A program made the position numbers and the translations under genes. Below, piece after piece: positions 20,034-33,313 of a DNA stretch of 64,000 nucleotides. The notes under the pieces are model-generated. The model made no database searches, had not been told where the DNA came from, and worked only from the letters and a program-made list of their open reading frames with translations. The stretch comes from Linnemannia hyalina (taxonomy: Eukaryota; Mortierellomycota; Mortierellomycetes; Mortierellales; Mortierellaceae). The stretch covers positions 124,001-188,000 of the forward strand of contig JAHRHY010000001.1 of NCBI GenBank assembly GCA_019671135.1. The letters are read 5' to 3'. Numbering within the stretch: position 1 is the first letter of the stretch; each line of letters starts with the position of its first letter.

Positions 20034-23000
20034 TTAGGCGACGTACGAGAACATGTCCTTCTGTCCCTCGACACGCTCAATGTACTCCTTCTCCAACAGC
20101 ACATCGATACACTTCTTGATATCGGGCACACGGGGCTTGAAGCGGGTCTGGAGCTGTGTGATCACCTCGTTCATCAAAGCGACGTGCTTCATCACCTTGC
20201 GCGTCTTCATGATACGCACAATGGCGGCCTGCATCAACAGCTTACGGTCCTCCTCAATCGTCTTGTGTGTCTCTTCCGTCTCGACCTTCTGCTCAGACTT
20301 CAGTGGCAAGTTCAAGTTGACACGAATCTTTTTGCTATTAGCGCCAATTCAAAAGGTGAGAGTATGTAAGTTTCAGCCCGAAAAGGCAAACACCAATACG
20401 ACTAATAAAGAAAACAATGCAGCAATTAACGAGTAAAGTACCTCTTGAAGTCCATGTTGAGGTCATAGCGGGTGAGGGCATCGCCGACGTTCTCTCCGTT
20501 GCCGAGAAGGAGGACCTTGGCCTTGACCAAAATACCCAAAGCACCGGAAAGGATATCGGGGTTGAGGTTCGTCTGGGTTTGCAACTCCTCGAGCGAGTAT
20601 GAGACACCGGTGTTGTACTGGAGCAAGATACCCATCTGGTAGGTCGAAGTCTGGAACGAATAACCAGTCTTGCTCGACTTGATATAATTGGTCTTGAGAT
20701 CGGCCTTGGAGAGCTGGAACAGCCAGTTCAATTTACGACCAGAGTGCTTGGCTTGGTAGAATGCCTGGAAGCGCTCATAGGTCTTGACAACATCATCGGG
20801 CAAGTTGAACGAGGTCGTGGGAGCCTGGAGGGGCCATGAGGCGGTACCCAATACAAGAATGGAGAAATCGACGGTCGAGTCAGCGGCATCGTGGTTCTGA
20901 GCCATCTTGTCCCTGAAAGCATCGTTCAACTCCTTGGAGAGTCCCATATCCGTAAACATGCGCTGCAACTTGGAAGTGTACTCGAAACCGCAGGCTTCCT
21001 TCAAACGCGAAATCATTCCAGCCTCTGCATCCTCTGAAGCCGAAGTGTCGTTGACCAGACGCTTGGCCAACATCTTGGAGTAGAACTTTTGGAACACATC
21101 CTTGTCCTCGACATATTTGAACACCGTCATCTGTTTGTCCAAGGAAATGAATGATTAAAGGTCAATGCAAGCCCGTGTATGGAACATGAAAGCAACAACA
21201 ACAACATCCAAAGAAAGTTAACTTACGATGCTGTTGAGGATCTCCTCGAGATCGTTCTCTTCGGGGTTCTTGGAGCTCTTTCTCAATAAGGAATCGCAGT
21301 AACGAGCCAACTGCTCGGGAGACTTGGAGGTCGACGACTTGCAGATCTTGTTGCGGTTAACAAACTCGCGACAAGCCTTATCCAATGATGCGACAAAGCC
21401 AGCCTCGCCGCGGAAGGCAGTCTGGACGAGATCGTTGTACTTCTTGTGGACCTCCAAGAGGGCGTCGACGTAGACCTTGGGCTCCAGGGTCTCGGTCGAC
21501 TCGTCAGCAATCTTCTCAATGGCACTCAAACCAGCCTTGCGGACATGCGCCTCGAAGCGGGCACGGAGAGGGTCCAAGCCGTTGGGGATACGGAGAAGAA
21601 GGGAGAACATACGGTAGAGATCCTCCTGCTTATCCTGGTTCAACAAGTTCTGGAACTCCTCCCAAATGATCTCAGTGTGGCCCTTGACCAAAACGGTCTC
21701 ACAGTTTTGGATTAATGGCTTGTGTGTGCTGGCGTGGAGATACATCTGGACACGGCTCTCTTCCTCTGCCAAGCGGACCTCGGCCTAATCGTGGTTTGTG
21801 TAAGAAAGGTTTCGAGTTAGTAAAGAGGTGAAAGTCGAGGGTCATCCATCAACACGCAGGATGTATACGACAAAATTATCATGTCCATCGAGTATTACCT
21901 TCTTCATATACTCGGTAACGCTGTTTTCGCTCAAAAACTTTTCAGACTCCATCTTGTAGTAGACTTCTGTGGCAGCGATGAAGGGCTTCTCAAAGTACTG
22001 GCGGTATACCTCGAGGGTGGTCTTCTTTGAATCGTTTTCATCCAAGCCCAATGAAACTACAGACGACAAAATAAGCAGTGTTAGTGACAATGAACATATG
22101 CATCAACATAACAATGTGGGTGTGGCATAACACGCACTGATCGATCTGGCTTCATGGGTAATTACCAAAAGACTCGACGACGTTGCGGAGGAGACTGGTT
22201 TCGACTCCTTCGCCGTTACGCTGACGCTCGATTAATTGAAGAACGGCAGCCATGACATTGCGTTCGACGTGGCTGAACAGACTGTCCTTCCAGCTCACAA
22301 GGGCAAGCTAAGAAAAGCAGAAGCGATGTTTTGTTTCGATAAGTACACAAGTCGCGATTGCACATTAATTCAAACAGAAGAAAGCAAAAGTGACGAGTCG
22401 AATAAACTTACAGTTCCGACATCGTGGACGGTCTTGCGACCCTCGTCGATCTCACGCTTGACCCAGTGGCGGTTGAGGTAGGTGAACAAGTGGTGGACAT
22501 AGGTCGAGGCGCCGGTGAACTTGACCCACTGCTTTGTGTAAAACTCCAACAGAGAGACGTCCATGAACTTTTCAGAGTCCTTGCGGGTCTCCTCGAGGTG
22601 CTTCTGGAAGTAACGAATCAAGTGCGAGTACAAATCACTGCCTCCCAAGGTTGCTCCTACAAACAGTTCATAGGAAGACAATAGAAGAGATCGTAGGTGA
22701 ATAAAGAGTTTCTGACTTTCCTAAAAGCATGGTATGGTTGAGGGTAGGGGTTGCGTGGTCCAAGTGGCGCAGTTGCGAGTCGAAGGGATGACGACTCATG
22801 GAGTTGGGCGGGTGGTTGCTGTTGTTACCTCGGGTCTGGATGGAGGCGCTCATGCCATCAGGGGCGGCCTTGGTGGTGCAGTAGTTGTAGATGACACTAT
22901 TGTTCAAACAAGAAAGGTATTGTCAGAAGGTTTGGTTTTTGGTTGTGGAAACGACACGACACGGCGGAAAGACGCGATAGAGAAACATGCACTCTTGTTC

Positions 23001-23057
23001 GCGGGCAGGTCTCTTTTTGGCTTTCACCCCTGTTGACAACTAACAAAAAGTCGACAG

Positions 23058-23093
<36 letters not shown>

Positions 23094-23705
23094 GTACGGC
23101 AATAACGCGGAAGGAGTGATAAACGAGGATGGGGGTGAAGGAGGAGCCCGGTTGACTGACTTTTTTTGTTGGCTGATGGTGGCGGCGAGGGAATGGGTGC
23201 CACCGGCCGAATGTTACGTTGACTGCGGACACAAAAGAGAAAATAGTAGAACACTGCCCCCATCGTAACTCATGGTTACTTGCGCCTCCAGCCCAGTCCA
23301 GTTCAGCGTCCAACTTTGCCATCGCTCTAGACTTTTTTTTTTGTGGAGTGTTGTTGCGTATGGTGTATGTGTATGTGTATGTCGTGGCATCAGCTCGTCG
23401 TTCCTTAATACTCATAGTCATTGCAACCCACTCTCCTTACAATCACCCCTTCCCCCTCTTCTCCTTGGCACTTGCCCTTGGTTCACAGTCCACTGTCGAC
23501 CGTGCTTGCTCTCTCGCTCTTTTATTATTTTACGGCCAAAACAATAAAGCAGCACTTACGTGTAAATCTCCATGTAGCGCTTGTAGGTGAGACCGTCTTC
23601 GAGACGGTTCATGATCTGGTCGATTCCCTGTTCGAGGAAACCCCAGGTCGCGTTGATGTCGCTGCCGTGGGGTGGTGGTTGACTTGCCAGGTTCTTTGAG
23701 GCCAT
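20034..23705 (-). CDS. CUL1: Cullin-1 (CDC53), scaffold of SCF ubiquitin ligase
   Basis: Scaffold that holds the Skp1/F-box substrate module at its N-terminus and the Rbx1 RING at its C-terminus, driving ubiquitination in cell-cycle and signalling control. Eight exons join in phase: 23560-23705, 22829-22896, 22412-22656, 22166-22307, 21899-22056, 21227-21784, 20442-21130, 20034-20334, giving 768 aa, the normal cullin length. Seen: [81 protein letters not shown] and [14 protein letters not shown]. The winged-helix end has the neddylation site IVRIMKTRK with acceptor Lys712, then [14 protein letters not shown] and the terminal FSYVA. Overall similarity is to CUL1 rather than CUL3 or CUL4. Intron 1 (22897-23559) is long at 663 bp and holds a (CA)15 run. 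The start at 23705 gives [12 protein letters not shown]. Confidence 0.97.
23061..23090. repeat. (CA)15 microsatellite in CUL1 intron 1
   Basis: Fifteen perfect CA units inside the first intron of the minus-strand CUL1 gene, so TG repeats in the transcript. It is a likely polymorphic marker and has no evident function. Confidence 0.92.
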
Positions 23706-26700
23706 GATAGCTGTAGGTGTGTGTTGTAGGAAGTAAGTGTCGCTTGTTGGCGCGGTGGTAGTGGTGGTGGCGGTGCAGAGACTAGTTGGGAGTAAAGGTG
23801 TCTGCGTCCTTGCTGCGTGTGCGTGCTTGCTCTTATAGTTCTCAGAAGAGTGAGAGTAGAGGGTATGTCCTTGTTATCGACGGCTTCAGCAGACGGACGG
23901 CAATGAAACGAAGAAGACAAATAGAAAGGTTGGTTGTGAGTGAAGGATGGGAATAGCGGAGGAAGGGGAGAAGAAGAGGAATGAAATTTTGGTTCTTGGC
24001 CAAAGGGTTGGGTTCTTTCTAGAGTGAAGACAGTCAAAAGAGACGTCTCCCCTTTCCTGCGCCATCTCGCATTGCTGAACCAAAGGTGGCAACTGGGTCA
24101 ATTCTAAGCCACCTAGCCTCTCCATGGTTCGATTCCCGCCCTTGACATTCTTTTTTTTATCCAAAATTTTAATTTTGGTGGCAAAAAAAAACCATCCTGT
24201 CCCTGTGCCTGGATCGATCTCCGAGACATCATACGCCGCCCGTGTTTTTTTCTTCTGAATCGACAACAACACTCTCCTTTCTCGCGCCATTCACCCACTT
24301 TTCGTCTACCGTATGGGACAGGCATAATAGGCACAACCATTCACTCAATTCTTCTCACTCTCGCTCGTTCTCTCCAAGGTGATCCTCGTTCAAGCATTTC
24401 CTATCTACCGTCACCATGACCCACCTCCGAAATGGCGAGTCCAGAAGGAAAGGTGTGGCACCTGACACGAGTAAAAAGCCCGCTTTTGGCAAAGAAACAC
24501 CTATTCTTCCTTGCACCATTGGCTTGTGCATTGAAGGGCATGGGCTGTGGGATAAATCGCATGAAGGTGGGTGTCGTCTTATATATTCGAATGCAGCCAG
24601 GCGGGATATCTTGAAAAGAGATTTTATGATTTGCGTTATAAGTTCTTCCATCTCTCATCCATCACTTTCGATCACTCCTATACACGAGGAAGAGGTACGC
24701 AGATGGACCCCTGCACTTACTTCCCTCCCATCTCTCTCTTGTCTTCTTTCTTCCTCCGCCGCCTGTCCGTCTCATTTTCATCAACGAGACTGGAGGAAAG
24801 GGAACCTCTGAGATGAGAGGAGAGGTTCTCCCTTCTTTTTTTCGCTCTCATTTTTTTTTTTTGCGTTTTGGGTCATTATGGGAAGGAAGGGGACTCTTCC
24901 TTCACTTCATTCATGACATAAGCGAGTGAATTGTGCCTTTTGCGACAGCGATAGTTGAGTTCTGAACAAACATCGGAAAAAAAACACCATTTCCATGAAG
25001 GGAAAAAATAGAGGGGGGAGGAGTTAGTGCTTCTCGCTACAAAGCATCCTTCATCCGTGCTTGGCTGCGTACTCATGCAATTAGTTCACCTTTCCATTGG
25101 CTTATCAGGGATTGACAGGAGGGAGGCTGTCGAGGAGAGTCAGTGAAAGGGATGAGCAACATTAGGATTTACAGAGGAAAAGGAGCGAAGATTGCTCCAG
25201 TTCTGCAAGAGGAAAAAAAAAGAGGGAGGTCAATGCAAAGCCCTAACCACATCCTCCGGCGTTTTGTTGCTAGTCTAAGTGCATGGAACATGCTTATTTT
25301 ATTTGCGTTGTTTTCATGTCGATGGGGTAAGGATGTGAGAAAGAGGATGGAAGGGATGGGCGGATTTTTTATTCTGCGACCCCATGCCCATGCGGCCATA
25401 CCTCTCTCTCTCACATAATTCCCTCTCTTTCGCTGTCATTCTACTACGTTTCTCAATCGCACTGTTTTCATGCCGTTGTTATTTTAGCCCAACGACTCTT
25501 GTTGACTAGCGCGCTTTTTATTGTTTGTTGTTTGCTTGTGTTTGCGATTGAAGAAGAGAATAAAGGAGCTCAGGAACAATTAGTAAAATAGATGAGCCAA
25601 GGCCTCGGTCAAGTCGGGAACCATGGAGTTTCATCTGGTTCCAATCGCAACGGTCTCCATGGATGGGGCTATGGACAAATGATAAACAAGAGCCAGGGGC
25701 AGTGCACTGCATGACCATGCTCCATGTTACCCTCTTCGGATTGTCCGACAATGCTCCGTCTCTCTCTGCTCTGGTTATCTTCTTTTTTTTTTTTTTTTTT
25801 TTTTGCCCTTCCTAATGTTCTTTTTCGAACCTATTTTCCCTGCCCTTTTTTTCCCCATTGCCATTGCCCCATTGGGTTGGTTCTCATAAGGACATGTTCT
25901 CAGTCTCCCTTTCCTCCCGTTCAAACGATTCTTGTTTTGTGCTCTTCCTCAGCCTGACCAATAATTATGGCTGAGCTGGGAAAAACGGGTCCATAAAAAA
26001 TGAGAAAAAAAAAAGGCCGCTGGCTCAATTGAACCCTAATGACGCAGGGAAACAGTAGAAGAACAGCAAGGAAACAAAGGGAAAAGAGGTAAAAGACAGA
26101 AACGTGTGAGCACATACATTTATGCTACAGTTACTAGATTATTCAATCCATGCCATTTTTTGGTCTCGGTGCTTTCTTGTTTTGCATTTACCCCCATAAC
26201 TGCGACCGGGTAGAAAGAAGTAAAGAGGAAGCGACAGACTGGATGCTGAAGGAGACAGTCAGAGAAACGATGAAGAAGGTTGTTACACACGCAAGGGGCA
26301 TGGGGCCATTTTGGATGCGACATTATTGAAAAGGGAACGAGGACATGACCCCCCATTGAACCATTGGACACAATGCAAAGAGAAGCAAAGTCTCAAAGGG
26401 AGCTTAGTTCCATTCGCTCGCTCGCTCTTTGTTGTACCGTGGCCATAGGTCAATTAGGCAGTGGGTGCAACAGGAACAACGATTATCACTCCCTCTTTCG
26501 ACAACGCGGCTAGTGCAGCCAGCAGCTTAGCAATGGTGGTAGTGAGAAGTAATAAATGGCAAGCGCGCAAGAGAATACTTCTACCGCCCATCTTTTCCTT
26601 TTATCTTTTCTTCCCGCGTCCTTTTTTTTTTCTCCCCTTTTTTTTTCTTCTCTCCTTTCTCTTTTCTTTCTCTTTCTTCTACTTCTTCTTGCTTCTTTCC

Positions 26701-26843
26701 TCACTCCTCTGTCAACAACTCCTCCTTCGTCTTCGCTCATCTCCTCTCCGTTCAAAGACTCGCTCTCCCTCCTCTCTCATTGCTAAACAACAACCACCCA
26801 CCCTCACTCGCCCTCCATCACCCATCAGCCAACAACCAGAACA
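23706..26843. other. Divergent intergenic region between CUL1 and the metacaspase
   Basis: About 3.1 kb containing two divergent promoters. Near 26580-26843 the plus strand becomes a dense C/T tract, the metacaspase leader, and 23706-24000 is the CUL1 leader. A tRNA-like GGTTCGATTCC at about 24126 lacks a pairing T-stem. A homopolymer T tract lies near 25782-25804 and one TCAATTGA at 26025. No frame between 24300 and 26500 carries a recognisable domain. Confidence 0.55.
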
Positions 26844-29570
26844 ATGTCGCAGTCTCAGGAACTCGGTGAACCTATCGTGAAAGAGGAGAGGATTACCACC
26901 ATCCTCCCCGATGGCCGCAAGGTTACAAAGATTATCAAGAAGATTACCCACCAGTACCAAATCCAGGTCCCCGCTGGCACGCCCGTCCCCGAGGGTGCCA
27001 CCCTTATCTCGACCCACACCGCCGAAGGTCCCATCGAGACCTTTGAGAATAACGACGGCAACGGAACCACCACCTACCACACCACCTCCTCTTCTTCCTC
27101 ATATGGCAATGGTAACGGTCAAAACAACGGCAACGGCAACGGCGCCACGACCACCTCCCACACTTACAGCTCGTCAACCAGCGACTCGTCGTCGCTGCCC
27201 CAGGAGTTGCAGCAGCAGTTCCAGGACTTTAGCCTCGGCCATGGTTCTGTCGAAACCACGACCAACAACGAGCCCACCGTTGTTGTTTCATCCCACGTTG
27301 ATGATAATGGCCGCAAGGTAACCAAGACCACGACCACGACCTCGTCCTCTTCCGGCTCGCCCTTCAAGAAGTTCTTCAAGCGCGTAAGTTTCACCCTCTC
27401 TCTTGAATCTCGTCGTTATATGTATGTTGAATTGCTGCTATCGTTTTCTACCTTTTTGTTTTTTGCTTACACCGTTCATTACCCCAAAGGAAAAAAAAAG
27501 GCAAAAAAACACAAAAGGCTGGATTGGATTGTTGGACAAACGGGATAGGCAACAATCAGAGAGCGCTCTCTTTTTGTTCTGTATTACTTCTTTCTCGCAC
27601 CAAAAAAAAAAAAAAAGAAAGAGTCCCTTTGAATTCCTCTGCCCCCTCGACCAACGCACGGAGTCACTGTCCCTTCTCTTCCTTCTCCTTGTCTCCTTTC
27701 GCTCCTTTATTTTTTATTCTCACACCTCAAAAAATTGTATCTACATTCCTCCCTGCCTCGTATACTTACTGTTGCTGTATAGTTCTCGACCCAATCCTCG
27801 AACGACTTGAAGCCCAAGAAGGAGAAGCTCCTGCCTCCAACCCCTGTTGAACCCGTCGTCTACCAGACCCAGACCCAGACCCAGACTCAGACCCACCACG
27901 AGACCAACAAGCCCGAGGTCAAGGTCACTTCTTCTACCACTACCTACGAGTCTGCCCCAGAGATCAAGAAATTTCAATTGATGGCCCTGGAGGCGAAGCA
28001 GGCCGATGGCACCCGTATCGCCCTCTCGAACTGCACTGGAGAACGCCGTGCTCTCCTCATCGGCATTAACTACACTGGCCAAGCCAATGCTCTTCATGGT
28101 AAACGATCTCTAAAGCAGTGGACTGACTGGGCTGGGGCGTAGTATGGCGAAAAGAGGAATGGAAACAAGGGGGAAGACAATGTCATGGATCGAACACGTT
28201 TTGGCGTCCAAAATTTGAGCCCGCATCCGAAAAAAAAAAGATTGCATTGAGCACGGATGCAAACAGAGAACTAACCAGCTGGACATGTTTCGTTTGCCTG
28301 ATAGGATGTGTGAACGACACCGCTATCATGAAAGGATTCTTGCAGGACAGAGGTTTCACAGACGACAAGATCCGCGTCCTCACTGACGATCAGGTCGGTA
28401 CCCGCTGGATGCCCACCCGCGAGAACATACTCCACAACCTCCAATGGTTGATTCGCGATGCCGAGAAGAACGACTCGTAGGTGAAAGTGCAGAGCTGGGC
28501 ATAGTACAAGAGTAGTATCAGGAAACACATGGCACTAACTGATGGCCTGGTATTGTTTATTGTTGTTGTTAGGTACTTTTTGCACTACTCTGGACATGGA
28601 GGTCAAGTCCAGGACTTTGATGGTGATGAGACGGCCGGCTTCGACAACTGCATCTTCCCTCTGGACCACAAGGAAGCCGGCGTCATCATCGACGATGTAA
28701 GTTTTCCCTATGTTTTCATCTTTGCCACTGACTATTCTTGTATAGGACGACAATAATGTATAATAACCTAATGGCGTTGAATTCATGCTTGAAACTATTA
28801 GGAATTGCACAACATGTTGGTCAAGGCTCTTCCTCCTGGTGTCCGTCTGACTGCCGTCTTTGACTGCTGCCATTCCGGTTCGGCGTTGGATCTTCCCTAC
28901 TTGTACGCCAGCACAGGTTATATTCGTGGTTCGTCGGCCTTGGCCAACTTGGGTCATGAGCTGGTTGAAGGTAATTTTGATGCCGAGGCCCTCAAGGAGC
29001 TCCAAGCCAAGTGGCAGAAGCTCCAGGCCGAGGAGAAGGAGTTTTCTCGCCAGGTCTGCCTCAAGGCCGCCGATGCCGATGTCATCATGTTCAGCGGGTA
29101 CGTCGTTTCTCAACTCTTTTCTTTTTCATGAGGATAATTAACTGTGCATCTCCTTATGACACAACTGCGCCCCTTCATGACAAAACTACTAACCACCTTT
29201 CTTGGTCTTGTTTTTGACCTCAATGTGATTATAGTTGCAGGGATGATCAGACTTCCGCCGATGTCCAAGTGACCCGCGGCGGCAAGTCGTCCTCCAACGG
29301 CGCCATGACCTATGCCTTCACCAAGAGGTGAGTTTTCTCTCTTCAATAGTCTCACTCAGGAAGATCCACTGGTTTCCAATTGATAGAGCCAGGTACTGAC
29401 AATCTTTTTTGTGCCTTACGTTATTACCAATAAGTATCCGCGAGAACCCTGAGCAGTCATACCAGGAGATGTTGAACAGCATCCGCGATCTTCTCAAGGA
29501 AAAGTACAAGCAGAAGCCCCAGCTCAGCTCGTCCCGCCCCATGAATATGCAGGAGTTGTTCCATATGTAA
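26844..29570 (+). CDS. MCA1: Metacaspase (caspase-like cysteine protease, peptidase C14)
   Basis: Calcium-dependent Arg/Lys-specific protease of the Yca1/Mca1 type, linked to protein-aggregate clearance and stress death. Seven exons join in phase: 26844-27383, 27783-28098, 28305-28476, 28573-28696, 28802-29097, 29235-29327, 29435-29570, giving 558 aa. The catalytic domain starts near residue 269 (RRALLIGINY) and runs through GCVNDTAIMKGFL, HYSGHGGQ with catalytic His351, DCCHSGSALD with catalytic Cys407, FSGCRDDQTSADV and GAMTYAF. The 265-residue N-terminal part is unusual. Instead of the common polyQ/Pro prodomain it has a DGRKVTK motif near residue 24, Ser/Asn/Gly-rich spacers, a second NGRKVTK motif near 155, and a QT dipeptide run encoded by CAGACC repeats (27864-27895). 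Intron 6 ends in AAG rather than YAG. The upstream pyrimidine tract suggests a strong promoter. Confidence 0.96.
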
Positions 29571-29874
29571 ATTAGCGACTTACTCACTACACCAGCAGCC
29601 AACAACCGACAGCAACACAAAGGGAGACCAGCGCATTGTATATTTTTCTTTCTTTTGTTACACATTTCTTTCTTTTCTTTTCCCTATATCTTCTTCTTTC
29701 CAAGTACGTGTTATTATAATGTGATACATGAGGGTGATAGGCCGCCACAATGGGCAACGTAATAAAAACAAGAACGAGTTGCCTCTATTTTTTGTGTAGT
29801 TGACGCGTTAAAGTAAAGAGGTCATCTTCATACGTTGCTAATGTAGGCGTTTTCCGTTAGTGTGCAGAAGTGAG

Positions 29875-29903
29875 CAAGAGTAAGAGTAAGAGTAAGAGTA
29901 AGA
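29875..29903. repeat. (AGTAAG)n short tandem repeat
   Basis: Four to five copies of a 6-bp AAGAGT unit, followed by a purine-rich tract. Intergenic, no known role. Confidence 0.8.
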
Positions 29904-30157
29904 AGAGAGAGCGAGAGCACGTCAGTCCTCATTCCATGACTGCCCTGTCAGCAGCATCCCCGACAGAGTAGATCGACCCTCTCTGTTCTTTGAGTGTCTG
30001 TGTGTCTGTGTGCGTGCTCAATTGAATTGGTGTTGTCCAACAGCTTTCCTGCTTTTGCTCTTTACATACCCCGCAAAATACATATGCGAAAAGTGAGTTC
30101 AGGGCTAATATAAGGAAGAAAGTAAGTCTTGGCCATCGGCTTGCCTTCTTTGATCTG

Positions 30158-30190
30158 CTCTTCCCTCTTCCCTCTTCCCTCTTCCCTCCT
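30158..30190. repeat. (CTTCCCT)4 tandem repeat
   Basis: Four perfect heptamers of CTTCCCT in the MDH1 upstream region, in keeping with the pyrimidine-rich promoters of this window. Confidence 0.85.
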
Positions 30191-30608
30191 CCGTCTTCCC
30201 TCTGACTGGGTGTGTCTGTGTGAATGGTGCCTGAATTTTGATCCGACATTAGAGTTTTGGTTGTTTACAATTGTCACGTGCCATTCGCTGTCTGGCTGTC
30301 AGTGTCCCTGCTTGGCCCGCGATAAAAGAATTTCCCGCTGGATCAATCTGTTGACCCTGCAGTGGCACGCACTAGAACTTGAACTGTGAACTTGAACTTT
30401 GCTTTTTATCATAATTTTTATGACTATCACACAAAGGGGAAAGTGTTGACGTCTTCTTCCTCCTCCTCCAGGGTTTTTCCTTTCCATACTTCTTCTCCTC
30501 TTTTCTCCTCTTGCTCTCTTTTTCTCTTTTTCTCTTTTCTTCTTTTTCTTTTCTCTTCTCTTCTCTCTTCTCACCACACACACACTCTCTCTCCCCTCTC
30601 CACCAGCC

Positions 30609-32985
<2,377 letters not shown>

Positions 32986-33313
32986 ATCTCCTTGTTATTC
33001 TCATTTTCAACACATTCCGCACTTTGTTCATAGCCCACACATCAACATTAGGTTGGGAACAACACACCCTCCATCATGAATAGAATAATAAAAAAAAAAT
33101 GACCAAAAAATCCTCCCATCTCTTCTCTCGTTTGTTTTTTTTCTTGTTCATCGGTGTTATCAAAGACAACGAAGCGCACTTTACATTTACCAGACAGATC
33201 CATGAGCAACGAACAGCAAACAAACCAAGGAGAACTTCTAGTTGAACAACGAGCAGTCGATAACAACAAAACACCAACAGGAAGAGGAAAAAGTGAACCA
33301 AGATCCAAGTGTA
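32986..33313. other. Convergent 3' flanks of MDH1 and ORC5
   Basis: A 328-bp tail-to-tail spacer with an A-rich run and AATAAA-like signal near 33080-33100. Nothing else seen. Confidence 0.7.

Larger units (their letters stand above)
29571..30608. other. Intergenic between metacaspase and malate dehydrogenase
   Basis: One kilobase holding the metacaspase 3' flank and the MDH1 promoter. It contains an AGTAAG tandem run near 29875-29903, a (CTTCCCT)4 run near 30158-30190, one TCAATTGA at 30018, and a C/T-rich leader from 30440 to the MDH1 ATG. No gene is supported. Confidence 0.6.

Noticed and set aside
24030..24150. tRNA-like GGTTCGATTCC box
   Set aside because: The T-stem has only two of five pairs and no proper A box or acceptor partner is found upstream. 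At most a decayed tRNA fragment.
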